The notes under the pieces were generated by a model, which was not told where the DNA came from, did not search any database, and saw nothing but the letters and a program-made list of their open reading frames with translations. Below are positions 1 to 8,316 of a stretch of 64,000 bases of DNA, in pieces. Source of the stretch: Methanobrevibacter sp. (GTDB lineage: Archaea > Methanobacteriota > Methanobacteria > Methanobacteriales > Methanobacteriaceae); the NCBI RefSeq assembly GCF_017468685.1, contig NZ_JAFUHT010000006.1, forward strand, positions 1-64,000, written 5' to 3'. Position 1 is the first letter of the stretch. Each line of letters opens with the position of its first letter. The translations under genes and the position numbers were made by a program.

Positions 1-14
1 AAATATTGGTTTAG

Positions 15-84
15 CCTATAAGTCCTCGTCACCACAGGTGGCGACTTTCCATAACTTATTATGGTCAATTAGGTGGCTTATAGG
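15..84 (-). ncRNA. Candidate structured RNA 3' of the DUF3800 gene
   Basis: Read on the minus strand, this 70-nt stretch folds into a closed multibranch shape. The outer 8-bp stem is CCUAUAAG (84-77) with CUUAUAGG (22-15). A 6-bp hairpin is CCAUAA (64-59) with UUAUGG (54-49), loop UAAG. A second hairpin pairs 45-38 with 35-28. That second hairpin contains one G-U pair on the minus strand, which becomes an A-C mismatch on the plus strand, so the fold favours the strand that also encodes DUF3800. It begins 16 nt past the DUF3800 stop codon. GCCACCU occurs twice (77-71 and 42-36), so an alternative pairing is possible. From memory, several conserved RNA motifs have been described next to DUF3800 genes; whether this belongs to one of them is inference. 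It lacks a tRNA T-loop. It may continue past the window edge. Confidence 0.55.
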
Positions 85-100
85 TTCTTCATCTCACTAA

Positions 101-709
101 CTAATTTTTATATACTTCAAAAATTTTCTTAGTTTCTATTAGATCAATATATTTTGAATTTTGATGTTCCACTTTTTGAAATACCGACCATGAGATTAAA
201 TCTGCAATTTGCAAACCTTTGTAATTTATTGAATCACCATGCAATATGCTTATAGTATGACCTTCAGAGTTATTTAATTTTGATGAAAACAAATCATTAA
301 AACGATTAATGTAATCTTGATTGAATTTGGACTTGTCTACAATGATACAAGTGGGAGAAGTTATCTTTATTTTTTCAGCTAGTTTTGATGCTATTTCATC
401 GTATAATTCATGATGATTGTAGAAATTTGGTATTTTATCCATGTTTTGTTTATCCAAGTATATTGCAAAGGCCTCATATTCACTATTATTGACTTTTTTA
501 AGTATCTTTTGGATGATACGCTTATCTGTTTTGTTTCCTTTTATCTCAGGAGATTTATGCATAAATTTTCTATTATCTCTCCTTACTTTTTTAATAATTT
601 TTTTAAGAGCCCCTGGACTATCCACTGCAATAGCACCCATGACAAAATGCTTAGTACTGGAACGACCCTCTCCCAAATCCCCACTTTCATCTATGTAAAT
701 ATACTTCAT
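101..709 (-). CDS. DUF3800 family protein
   Basis: The protein opens with YIDESGD, the acidic N-terminal signature of DUF3800, and ends with a GLQIADLISW segment typical of the family's C-terminal half. An internal TCIIVDKSKF strand carries another conserved Asp. At about 202 aa the length is normal for the family. DUF3800 has an RNase H-like acidic pattern, but its function is not established. The start is taken as the ATG at 709; a GTG precedes it in frame. A TATA-like box on the minus strand at 731-740 would place transcription start almost at this ATG, so the mRNA may be leaderless. A foldable RNA follows the gene on the same strand. Confidence 0.8.
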   Translation of the reverse strand: MKYIYIDESGDLGEGRSSTKHFVMGAIAVDSPGALKKIIKKVRRDNRKFMHKSPEIKGNKTDKRIIQKILKKVNNSEYEAFAIYLDKQNMDKIPNFYNHHELYDEIASKLAEKIKITSPTCIIVDKSKFNQDYINRFNDLFSSKLNNSEGHTISILHGDSINYKGLQIADLISWSVFQKVEHQNSKYIDLIETKKIFEVYKN

Positions 710-968
710 CACAGTAAATATATGCCGACATTATTTAAAAAGGTTTTCAAAATCCCCATTATTAATTCTTAAAACAAAATTGATGCCCATTCATAAAATT
801 AACCTCAATTAAACCCTCCCATACTTATATACTAGAACATGAATTAAAAAATATGGTAATTACTGATACATCACAAACTGAAGAAAGATAAACATTGTGA
901 ATAATATCAAAATAATAAAAAATAAATTGAATTAAAATCATGTAACTGACATTAACTCATCATTTGCT

Positions 969-2015
969 TTACAGTTTCTGCGAGTAAACAATAACTTCAC
1001 CATCAACAATTTCCCAAGCGTATTTATGATAAAGTGAAACATTGCTCATGCATTTTATATAATCCAATTTTAAAACATCAGGATTATCCTTAAAATAGGC
1101 TTCCCTTGTTGATCCTTTCCCCCGACCCTGCAAATTATCAATGACATCCATATCCAATAATTCATTTTCCAATGAACCCTGATTCAACATTGACGCATGA
1201 AATTTCCTCAACATATGAGTCCTAAAACGCCTATAACCACCAATAGAACCCAAATTTAAAGAATCATTAACTAATGCAAATTTACGACCAATATAATCAA
1301 CATTATACTTCAACAATGGATTACTTAAATCATAATCTTTTCTTTCAAGCTTGATTTTTGAAATAAACTGCACAGTTTCAGGATTAAGGAACGTATAATA
1401 TGGCTTATCAGTCTTTGCCCGAATCAGCTTACAAGTACAAATAACATCATCATGACAAGACAAATACTTTAAAGCATCCCTGAAATTATCTTTCTTGTGA
1501 TAACCATAAGTTCCTCTAAAAAGCATTTCATTAGTCATTGATTTAGATTCACTTCTAGATGAACCACTAGAAATCATTACCAAAATCCACATACGCAAAT
1601 CATCATCAGCTACGCTGAAAGCCCTTCTAATCTCATCTTTAGATAATAAATCATCATAAGCAATACACTCATTCTTTTTTAAGAATTTATAGTTTAATGG
1701 TGGAAAATATGGTAATTCAATACGATTATAGTAATAAAAAGTTTTAATTTTAGTTATATTTGATTTAACACTATTCGCTTTATAATTGTTGATTAAATAA
1801 TTTCTAAAATCCATAATACGATTAAATAATGATAACTGATTTAAAGGAACAAAATTTTCCTGCTCAAAAACAGCCTCATCCAATAATTGAGTTAAACTCA
1901 TATTATGAAATCGACGATAACAATTAAAAGCACAAGCATATGCTTTTATTGAATTTTTAGAATGACCCGCATTCAAATGAAAATTATTTATTAAGTCAAC
2001 ATCTTCACAAAACAT
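969..2015 (-). CDS. Tyrosine recombinase (integrase family)
   Basis: This site-specific recombinase has an N-terminal SAM-like core-binding region and a C-terminal catalytic domain. Numbered from an upstream in-frame ATG at 2039, Arg162 lies in SSGSSRSES (box I). Lys lies in AKTDKPYY, the H-x-x-R motif is H275-M-L-R278, and the nucleophile is probably Tyr315 in REAYF. The usual LGH before the Tyr is replaced by LQGR, as in many archaeal integrases. The 2015 ATG is preferred because GGAGTG sits 10 nt upstream of it, and a TATA-like box (2055-2066) puts transcription start near 2035, downstream of the 2039 ATG. It lies 3.2 kb from two oppositely oriented 29-bp sites around an adhesin gene and is the obvious candidate to act on them. 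It could also be a leftover from an integrated element, but no att duplication is visible. Confidence 0.85.
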   Translation of the reverse strand: MFCEDVDLINNFHLNAGHSKNSIKAYACAFNCYRRFHNMSLTQLLDEAVFEQENFVPLNQLSLFNRIMDFRNYLINNYKANSVKSNITKIKTFYYYNRIELPYFPPLNYKFLKKNECIAYDDLLSKDEIRRAFSVADDDLRMWILVMISSGSSRSESKSMTNEMLFRGTYGYHKKDNFRDALKYLSCHDDVICTCKLIRAKTDKPYYTFLNPETVQFISKIKLERKDYDLSNPLLKYNVDYIGRKFALVNDSLNLGSIGGYRRFRTHMLRKFHASMLNQGSLENELLDMDVIDNLQGRGKGSTREAYFKDNPDVLKLDYIKCMSNVSLYHKYAWEIVDGEVIVYSQKL

Positions 2016-2105
2016 ATTGTAGAAACACTCCTTTTTCAATAAATTTGAAAAAAAGAGTATTTAAAAAAAAGAATTAATAAAAGTAGAGGTTAAAAAACCC
2101 TACCC

Positions 2106-5100
2106 TTATTTTTTAACAGTAATTTTTACTTTTTTACTGGTTGCTTTAAAGTTTTTATTACCTGCAAATTTAATAGTAGCAGTATATTTACCTTTTTTGG
2201 TTAATTTGGTAATTTTAAAGGTAGCTTTACCTTTACTATTAGTAGTTGCCTTATAGGTTTTTTTACCTACTTTTAAAGTAACTTTAACTTTTTTAACTGC
2301 AGATTTACCAGCTTTTAAAGTAATACTGTATTTTTTAGTTTTCTTTTTAGCTTTAAAAGTAGCTTTTTTAGCAGTGATTTTAGTAGCTTTCTTAGTTACT
2401 TTAGCAGTGGTTTTAGTGGTTGTTTTAGCAGGAGTAGATGGAGTAGTATTTGATGCAGCAGGTTTAGTTTCTTCTTTAGGGAAAGTGAATTTTTGTGTAA
2501 TATTTTTTGGATTGAAAGAATCACCAGCAAAACTTACAAAAATCTCATTATCCCCAACTAAATTAGAAATAACAAAAGAACCATTTTCATCAGTAGTAGC
2601 ATTAGACTCTACACCATTAACCTTATAAGTAACATTAGCATTAGCAATAACTTCATTTAACTTATTTTTTAAAGTAACAGTAACATTACCATTTTTATCT
2701 CCAGTAACATTGTTTAAACTGATAACAACATCTTTAGCAAATTCTTTGTAATCCACATATGTTTCATTGTAAGCAGCACCATAAGATACAGAACGAGATT
2801 TCATCGCTTCAGACATAGCTACCCAAGTAAAATGATTTCCTGCCATATCACCATTTTCATAAAAAACAATACCTTCTTCGTTAGTATCAAGATACCAAAT
2901 GAAACTAGCATCATAACTACTTGTTAATGATATTTTAGCTCCAGAAACAGGATTACCATCAGCATCTTTTAAAGTGAGTTTAAGATGAGTTCTATTAACA
3001 ACTTCAATAGTTATTGTTGAATCTTCAACCGCAGGTCTAAAAGCATTTACAGTTTCAGGATTATTATTTTCAAATATAGCAATTTCATTTGCATCAATAT
3101 CTATAACACCATTAATATTAACATTATCAAATTTAGAATTAGATACATTAACCCCATCTTCAGAAAGAGCAGTTTTTATAGATATTATTGAATCTGCAGT
3201 TATATTTTCAAAATTACAATTATTAAATTTAATATTATTATTTTCATATGATTCAATATATGCAAATTCAGTTTTATAATTTTTAAAGGTACAATCAATG
3301 AAATCAGTTGTATCAGTAACTGTTAATTGAACATTTCCATGATTATCATGAATTCTTTTACCAATTACCATTTTAGTATTATCAAAAGTACAATTAATAA
3401 ATTTTTTACTACCATCTAATCTAACATCACCTACAATGGTCATATTAATAAAAGTATAGATTTGTTTTTGATTATAAGTACTCCACTCACTATCAAAATT
3501 TTTTATTATAACCTTTTCTCTATTTAAACCTATAATTGTAAATCCTGCATCAGGCATTGGAATATACATTTCAGGATTATTATAAGTACCTTCTTTAAGA
3601 TAAGTTATTTGTCCCATCATCGCATCATCAATTAAAACCCCTTGATTAAATGAATTACTATCATATTCTCCAGATAGAATTTCATTATCAAGAATAGAAC
3701 AAGATAACAAAGTATTTTCATTTAAAATCGGTGAAACAACATTTACATTATTAACAGAAGACGGAGTACAATTAATAAATCTATTGTTTGTTCCTGTTGC
3801 AGCTTGATGACAATTAACGAAGGTATTGTTTGTGAAATTATAAACCCCACTAATAGCTACAGTGTCAGTTGTAGTTGTTTTATTATGATTTTTAAAAGTA
3901 TTATTAATAATTTGCAAATTAGGAATTCCACTTTCTATATCATCATAAGATGCGCTGTATGCAGCTATTGCTTGACCATATGCAGCATAATTATTAATAA
4001 ATGTTGAATCATAAACTCTTAAAGCTCCACTATTTTGTGCAGAAATTGCTCCACCAGAACCTTGTGCAGGAGTTTCATTAGTCAAACTACAGTTATTTGT
4101 ATTATCTTCAAAAGTAGAACCAGTAATGGTAATATCATAATTACCCATCCACCATCTTGAAGCACCAATAGCTCCTCCACCAGCACTTAACATACACCAA
4201 TTTTTTTTGAAAATGGAATTACTAACTGTCAAAGTACTGTAAGTATATAATGCTCCACCATTCCATCCAGCTCCATTACCTGTGAAATTACAATTATTAA
4301 TTACAGTATTAGCATTATAATGAGTATGGATTGCACCAGCCCATAATGCTGCATAATTATTAGTAAACTCAGAATCTGTCACAGTTAAAATCCCACAATT
4401 ATTAATTGCACCAGGTTCTGATGATGCCCTATTATTAACAAATCTACATTTATCCACAGTCATAATAACTGCAGTGTATGAACCAGCTTTATAATTAGTA
4501 ATTGCACCATAACCAACATTATTATTTGTAAAATTACAACCAACAATAGTCATAGTTCCATCAGTATTATAAACAATAGAATTTTGACCAGTACCAGTTT
4601 GAATGTTATTAAAAGTACAATTTTCTATTCTAGAATTACCCGCTAACTGAATAAGATTATTAACAGTCATATCTTTAAAATGAACATTGATAAAACTTAT
4701 AGACAATGCAGAATTAGTATTTAAAAAAGGAGTTAAACTACTACTTCCACCAGTAATATAACTACTATCAGTACCAATAATAGTAGCATTATTATTAAAG
4801 GTTATTTGATAATTAGCAGAATAAGAGTCACCAGTCAATCTAATAATTTGGTCATTTGTTGATCTTGCAGCAGTATAAATACCATACCAATTACTAGCTT
4901 CAACTTCTGTTCCAGAACTTTGAAGTTCTTCTTCATTTGTTTCTTCTAAAATTTGTTGTTCCTCATTATCCCCTTGAGATATCACATCATTTGCTTGCAC
5001 ATCTTCAGTGATTATTTCTGAATCAGTGCTTGATGCAATATCTTCTATATCTCCAGTTGCACTTACTGCACTTAAACAACAGATAAGCACTAGGAATAAT

Positions 5101-5132
5101 GATAAAATTAAAAGTTGTTTTTTTAATCTCAT
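2106..5132 (-). CDS. Adhesin-like surface protein (parallel beta-helix and Ig-like domains)
   Basis: This is a secreted protein of 1008 aa. A signal peptide covers residues 1-25 (basic KK, hydrophobic core, cleavage near AVSA-TG). Residues about 100-690 form parallel beta-helix repeats with many F-x-N-N and GGA[IL] units, as in polymorphic outer-membrane-type repeats. Two Ig-like/carboxypeptidase-regulatory-type modules follow (about 700-790 and 805-875), with NPVSGAKISL and EVIANANVTY strands. After a Thr/Pro/Lys linker comes a strongly Lys-rich C-terminal Ig-like module. There is no C-terminal membrane helix, so attachment may be electrostatic to the pseudomurein wall (inference). GGTGA lies 7 nt before the ATG. 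A 29-bp recombination-site-like palindrome lies 44 nt upstream of the start. The ligand is unknown. Confidence 0.85.
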   Translation of the reverse strand: MRLKKQLLILSLFLVLICCLSAVSATGDIEDIASSTDSEIITEDVQANDVISQGDNEEQQILEETNEEELQSSGTEVEASNWYGIYTAARSTNDQIIRLTGDSYSANYQITFNNNATIIGTDSSYITGGSSSLTPFLNTNSALSISFINVHFKDMTVNNLIQLAGNSRIENCTFNNIQTGTGQNSIVYNTDGTMTIVGCNFTNNNVGYGAITNYKAGSYTAVIMTVDKCRFVNNRASSEPGAINNCGILTVTDSEFTNNYAALWAGAIHTHYNANTVINNCNFTGNGAGWNGGALYTYSTLTVSNSIFKKNWCMLSAGGGAIGASRWWMGNYDITITGSTFEDNTNNCSLTNETPAQGSGGAISAQNSGALRVYDSTFINNYAAYGQAIAAYSASYDDIESGIPNLQIINNTFKNHNKTTTTDTVAISGVYNFTNNTFVNCHQAATGTNNRFINCTPSSVNNVNVVSPILNENTLLSCSILDNEILSGEYDSNSFNQGVLIDDAMMGQITYLKEGTYNNPEMYIPMPDAGFTIIGLNREKVIIKNFDSEWSTYNQKQIYTFINMTIVGDVRLDGSKKFINCTFDNTKMVIGKRIHDNHGNVQLTVTDTTDFIDCTFKNYKTEFAYIESYENNNIKFNNCNFENITADSIISIKTALSEDGVNVSNSKFDNVNINGVIDIDANEIAIFENNNPETVNAFRPAVEDSTITIEVVNRTHLKLTLKDADGNPVSGAKISLTSSYDASFIWYLDTNEEGIVFYENGDMAGNHFTWVAMSEAMKSRSVSYGAAYNETYVDYKEFAKDVVISLNNVTGDKNGNVTVTLKNKLNEVIANANVTYKVNGVESNATTDENGSFVISNLVGDNEIFVSFAGDSFNPKNITQKFTFPKEETKPAASNTTPSTPAKTTTKTTAKVTKKATKITAKKATFKAKKKTKKYSITLKAGKSAVKKVKVTLKVGKKTYKATTNSKGKATFKITKLTKKGKYTATIKFAGNKNFKATSKKVKITVKK

Positions 5133-5176
5133 CTTATTTTCACCATATTAATTATAAAACTTAATAATCCTCCAAT

Positions 5177-5205
5177 AAGTCGTTTATCATTAGAATAAAC
5201 GACTT
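5177..5205. repeat. Predicted recombination site A (11-7-11)
   Basis: AAGTCGTTTAT (5177-5187) and ATAAACGACTT (5195-5205) are perfect inverted arms around the asymmetric 7-bp spacer CATTAGA (5188-5194). The architecture matches the binding arms and crossover region of tyrosine recombinases such as XerCD/dif or Cre/lox. A second copy at 7491-7519 matches at 27 of 29 positions, with its spacer reversed. The site lies 44 bp upstream of the 1008-aa adhesin gene. A shared operator is the alternative, but that does not explain why the non-palindromic spacer is conserved. Confidence 0.7.
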
Positions 5206-5357
5206 TAACTGTTCATTTTACATGAATTTTTCAAGAATTATTAAAGATGAATAAAAAGTATTTAAAAATTTACTTAGTATATTTAATCTAATTTTTTATC
5301 AATACTACTTTATTCATATGATATTTATTAATTTTAAATAATATAAATATGATGTTT

Positions 5358-5398
5358 ATAAAAAAGAATAATATAGATTATTTAATAAAATAATCTAT
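5358..5398 (-). terminator. Hairpin plus U-tract terminator of the 687-aa adhesin gene
   Basis: A perfect 11-bp AT-rich hairpin (5388-5398 with 5373-5383, 4-nt loop) begins 5 nt past the stop codon. On the minus strand it is followed by a run of six U residues near 5360-5365. It would end the adhesin transcript before it reaches site A and the next adhesin gene. Confidence 0.55.
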
Positions 5399-5402
5399 TA
5401 TT

Positions 5403-7466
5403 TTAATTTTTGTAATCTTCTTTTTCTTCTTTCCTTCTATAACCTATAATTAATAATATTAATGCAGTTAAAACTAGTAATATTGTTTGAATATAATTTA
5501 TATCTGAAGGAGATTCAATTTTTTTTGTTACTTCATATGATTTTAAATTAGAATCAGATGTGTCACTACTGCTTCCTCCAGTACCTGAAGATGAAGAAGA
5601 ACTTGCAATATCTATCCCTGAAGAACCATAATTATAATTTGTTGAATTAATATTTCCACGTTTAGCTTGTGAATAACTGGATTTAGGATTATTTCCAAAT
5701 AATTTAGTTTTTGTAACTCCATTATTACCACTACCAACTCCAATTACTGAATTTCCATCATTTTGTCCAATAAAGGAATTTCCTTCACCACTAAAACCTT
5801 TACCATCACCAGCATTTGGAGGATTGAAAAAATTCTTTAAATGACTGGTATATTCATCAGTACTCATCTTTTTAACTGGAAAAGAACCATCAGTATTATT
5901 GATAATAATGTTTTTACGATTTCCAAGACCTGTTATTAAAGCAGCTTTATTTCCACCAGCATGCGCTGTTTTTAAAATGTTATTTGCAATAATGGAATTA
6001 GCAACACGAGTGTTTCCTCCCAATAATGCAACTGCATATTGCCCATTAGTAGTTACGTTATTATATTGAACATTATAAGAATGTGAACCCCCAGTTTTTT
6101 GAGAATAACTTATTCCATAAATATTGGCTCCAGGAGTAAATTCATTAACTGAATTTACAATAATAGTATTATTCATTATAATGTCGTCTGAATCCTGCAC
6201 TTCAATTCCACTAACTAGCGACCATGAATGTGAACTTGCATATCCAGTAACATTAATAAAATTACTAATAATTCCAACTTCTGTAGATCCATAATAATTT
6301 TGAGAATAAATACCAATATTCGGACCATTACTGATAGAACTTATATTATTAAAAGCTACTTGAATTCCACGAGCAGGGCCTGTTATTTGAACAGGATATG
6401 CAGTACCTGCTGCATCTTTACCTCCAGTTGTCTTTAAATGAATATTATTGTGGTAAATCACAACGTAATCAGATAAATACAAATCAAGACCATATAAATA
6501 ATTAACGGTTCCTTTTGGAGTGATATAATCCTCTTCATATATATCATTATATTGGATAATAGCATTATTACATTCATAGATTAAACAGCTATCAAGAGTT
6601 GGTGAACCTCCAGTTCTTTTATTAACAATAGTTCTGATAGAATTATTTGACAATAATAAATTATTACAATTATCTGCTACAAAAGAAGCTACAGAATCCA
6701 TACTACTTCCAATAAAAATTTCACCACTCCAATCAACATCTCTTAAAGGTAATTGACAATTAATGACATTGCCGGTAACTTTGGCGTTTTCTGTACGGAT
6801 TAAAACTATTCCATAATTATATCCTTTAGTTGCGAAATTTCCAACATAATTGATAGTATTATTAATTAAATGTACATCAGTTATTTCATCATAACCTTTA
6901 TTACAAGTAATTCCAAATCCAGTACCTCTTTCAGGAACATTATAATCCATAATTATGTTTTGAACAGTTACATTATTTGCTTTAATAAATATCCCTGAAT
7001 ATTCATTAGTTGGATATGTTTCATTTAAAACGAATTTTAAATTACTCAACATTATTCCATCAGCTTTTAAATTAAAAACAGTATTGTTAAATAATGTATT
7101 TCTTCCTGTAATTTTAGTGTTTGCGGAGTTAATGGTAATTGTTCCCTTGTCTGTGAATTCACCATCAAAAGTTATAATTTGACCACCATACTCTTTTTTT
7201 AAAACATTATCCTCATCAAAAAACATTTTATAGTTTCTTTGATTAACTACCCAATTTTTAACATCACTACTTAATTCTTCAGTGCTGATATTGGAAGAAG
7301 AATAGGGTTCTCCATTATCAACTTCAATACTTAAATTATCATTATTCTTCAAAGTCAAGTTGTCATTATCGACTTTTGAGGCAGAAATTAAACTAATACT
7401 AAATAATAATATTAAAAATATTGAAATCAATAATAAATATCTATTTAATTTCAATTTAAATCCCAT
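5403..7466 (-). CDS. Adhesin-like surface protein, membrane-anchored beta-helix
   Basis: This is a 687-aa exported protein. Residues 1-29 are a signal peptide (LLLISIFLILLFSISLISAS). Residues about 90-520 are right-handed parallel beta-helix (NosD-like) with repeated Asn-rich rungs such as VTVQNIIMDYN. A Ser/Gly-rich stalk covers about 590-645, a single membrane helix about 657-678 (QTILLVLTALILLIIGY), and a charged tail RRKEEKED follows. Unlike its neighbour at 2106-5132, it is anchored by a helix. No LPxTG-like sorting motif is seen. A purine-rich AGGAAGG lies very close to the ATG. The gene is flanked by two oppositely oriented 29-bp sites, suggesting on/off switching by inversion. The ligand is unknown. 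Confidence 0.85.
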   Translation of the reverse strand: MGFKLKLNRYLLLISIFLILLFSISLISASKVDNDNLTLKNNDNLSIEVDNGEPYSSSNISTEELSSDVKNWVVNQRNYKMFFDEDNVLKKEYGGQIITFDGEFTDKGTITINSANTKITGRNTLFNNTVFNLKADGIMLSNLKFVLNETYPTNEYSGIFIKANNVTVQNIIMDYNVPERGTGFGITCNKGYDEITDVHLINNTINYVGNFATKGYNYGIVLIRTENAKVTGNVINCQLPLRDVDWSGEIFIGSSMDSVASFVADNCNNLLLSNNSIRTIVNKRTGGSPTLDSCLIYECNNAIIQYNDIYEEDYITPKGTVNYLYGLDLYLSDYVVIYHNNIHLKTTGGKDAAGTAYPVQITGPARGIQVAFNNISSISNGPNIGIYSQNYYGSTEVGIISNFINVTGYASSHSWSLVSGIEVQDSDDIIMNNTIIVNSVNEFTPGANIYGISYSQKTGGSHSYNVQYNNVTTNGQYAVALLGGNTRVANSIIANNILKTAHAGGNKAALITGLGNRKNIIINNTDGSFPVKKMSTDEYTSHLKNFFNPPNAGDGKGFSGEGNSFIGQNDGNSVIGVGSGNNGVTKTKLFGNNPKSSYSQAKRGNINSTNYNYGSSGIDIASSSSSSGTGGSSSDTSDSNLKSYEVTKKIESPSDINYIQTILLVLTALILLIIGYRRKEEKEDYKN

Positions 7467-7490
7467 TCCTTCCTTTTATTAATAATGATG

Positions 7491-7519
7491 AAGTCGTTTA
7501 TTCTAATGATAAACAACAT
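7491..7519. repeat. Predicted recombination site B (11-7-11, inverted copy)
   Basis: The left arm AAGTCGTTTAT (7491-7501) is identical to site A. The spacer TCTAATG (7502-7508) is the exact reverse complement of the site A spacer. The right arm ATAAACAACAT (7509-7519) differs from the site A arm at two outer positions. The site lies 24 bp upstream of the 687-aa adhesin start codon. Opposite spacer orientation predicts inversion rather than deletion of the intervening DNA. Confidence 0.7.
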
Positions 7520-7520
7520 A

Positions 7521-7530
7521 ATCATTTAAA
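7521..7530 (-). promoter_or_regulatory. TATA-like box just outside site B
   Basis: On the minus strand TTTAAATGAT lies immediately outside the predicted invertible segment. A start about 25 nt downstream would fall near 7501, inside site B, giving a leader of roughly 35 nt to the adhesin ATG. If this is the promoter it stays fixed while the gene flips. The region is very AT-rich, so other TATA-like choices exist, including within the site arms. Confidence 0.35.
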
Positions 7531-7653
7531 TTGTAAAGTAAAATTTAATAAAATTTTAACAATACGGAATAGTATTTACTTTAATAAATTATTAATTTAC
7601 TTTACTATTTATTATATTTATTAATTACATTAATAAATTTTTACCCAAAAATG

Positions 7654-8073
7654 TTAATTTAATTCAATTAATTTTATTTCTTCAAATTTTTCAAAGAACT
7701 TGTCTAATGAAACTACACAATCCAGATTGAAGTATTTTAAAATTACAACACTTGAGCAGTCAATGTAACTTGCTTTATAAGTATTGGAATTATATTTTTT
7801 GAATATTGAAAATACTCTGTCGTTGTATCTTTCTATTTCTTGTTCGTTGAGTACTGTGAAGTTATCTACTAGGAAATAGTATGCTTTTTTGGTTATTTCG
7901 ATGCTTTTGGTTTTCATCATTACGACTGTTATTACTTCCTGAAGGATCCCATTGCTTATGTAGCATTCATTTTCCAGTAGAATATTTTTATTCTTCTGGA
8001 TTATGTCCCTGTTGGTGTCGTTTCTTTTAAATATTGGTATGATGAATGATGTGTCAAAAAACAGTTTAGCCAT
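7654..8073 (-). CDS. vapC: PIN-domain toxin, VapC type
   Basis: This 139-aa protein is a PIN-fold ribonuclease candidate. The opening LFFDTSFIIPIF gives the first catalytic Asp. A Glu in GILQEVITVV, an Asp in YIDCSSVVIL and an Asp in VVSLDKFFEKF complete the usual acidic Mg-binding set. Its ATG overlaps the last 8 nt of the upstream antitoxin gene, the usual VapBC arrangement with translational coupling. Members of the family cleave tRNA or rRNA; the target here cannot be read from sequence. Confidence 0.8.
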   Translation of the reverse strand: MAKLFFDTSFIIPIFKRNDTNRDIIQKNKNILLENECYISNGILQEVITVVMMKTKSIEITKKAYYFLVDNFTVLNEQEIERYNDRVFSIFKKYNSNTYKASYIDCSSVVILKYFNLDCVVSLDKFFEKFEEIKLIELN

Positions 8074-8299
8074 CGTAAACCAACTCGTCTATGTCCCAGT
8101 CTTCACCATCATCATCGATCATTCCAATTACATCATCCAAAGTTACCTTTTGTCTTGGAGTTAATATGATTTCATCATTTTTTATATCCCATTCAAATAT
8201 AGTGTTTTCATCTATAGGGAACTCCTTGAATTCTTCTTTTATTATTTTTGGCAAATGTAGTTCATCATTGCCGTATAATTTACTGCTTGCTAAACTCAT
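8066..8299 (-). CDS. vapB: Antitoxin of a VapBC pair (AbrB/SpoVT-like)
   Basis: This small acidic protein of 77 aa lies directly upstream of the PIN toxin and overlaps it. The N-terminal half (LHLPKIIKEEFKEFPIDENTIFEWDIKNDEIILTP) resembles the swapped-hairpin DNA-binding fold of AbrB-type antitoxins. The C-terminal half is very acidic (DDDGEDWDIDE) and would wrap the toxin. A perfect inverted repeat lies just upstream of the start codon and fits autoregulation. The assignment rests on position and composition more than on a clear motif. Confidence 0.7.
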   Translation of the reverse strand: MSLASSKLYGNDELHLPKIIKEEFKEFPIDENTIFEWDIKNDEIILTPRQKVTLDDVIGMIDDDGEDWDIDELVYDG

Positions 8300-8316
8300 G
8301 AAAAATCACATCCCAT

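Larger units (their letters stand above)
5188..7508. other. Predicted invertible segment carrying an adhesin gene
   Basis: This 2.3-kb stretch lies between the oppositely oriented spacers of the two 29-bp sites. It contains exactly one gene, the 687-aa adhesin, with its terminator and ribosome binding site. Recombination between inverted sites would flip it and separate the gene from sequence right of 7519, where a TATA-like box lies. The recombinase at 969-2015 is the likely enzyme. Inversion is inferred from geometry; the window shows only one orientation. Confidence 0.55.

Noticed and set aside
15-84. A tRNA or hammerhead ribozyme
   Set aside because: The length and branched fold recall a tRNA, but there is no T-loop GTTCRA motif or proper D-arm, and the third hairpin is too long. 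The hammerhead core CUGAUGA...GAAA is also not present in the right places.
969-2015. Recombinase as part of an integrated virus or plasmid
   Set aside because: There are no capsid, replication or partition genes, no tRNA target and no visible att duplication; the nearby 29-bp sites offer a better explanation.
2374-4007. Plus-strand open frames inside the large adhesin gene
   Set aside because: They are opposite-strand shadows of repetitive Thr/Lys/Asn codons without ribosome binding sites or recognisable domains.
5177-5205. Palindrome as a simple transcription terminator
   Set aside because: It lies upstream of the adhesin start on its own strand rather than after a gene, has no U-tract, and an identical site lies before the other adhesin gene. 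The adhesin already has a separate hairpin terminator at 5358-5398.
7568-7609. A further inverted repeat (AATAGTA ... TACTATT) upstream of site B
   Set aside because: The inner part is only loosely symmetric and the region is almost pure A/T, so chance is a good explanation.
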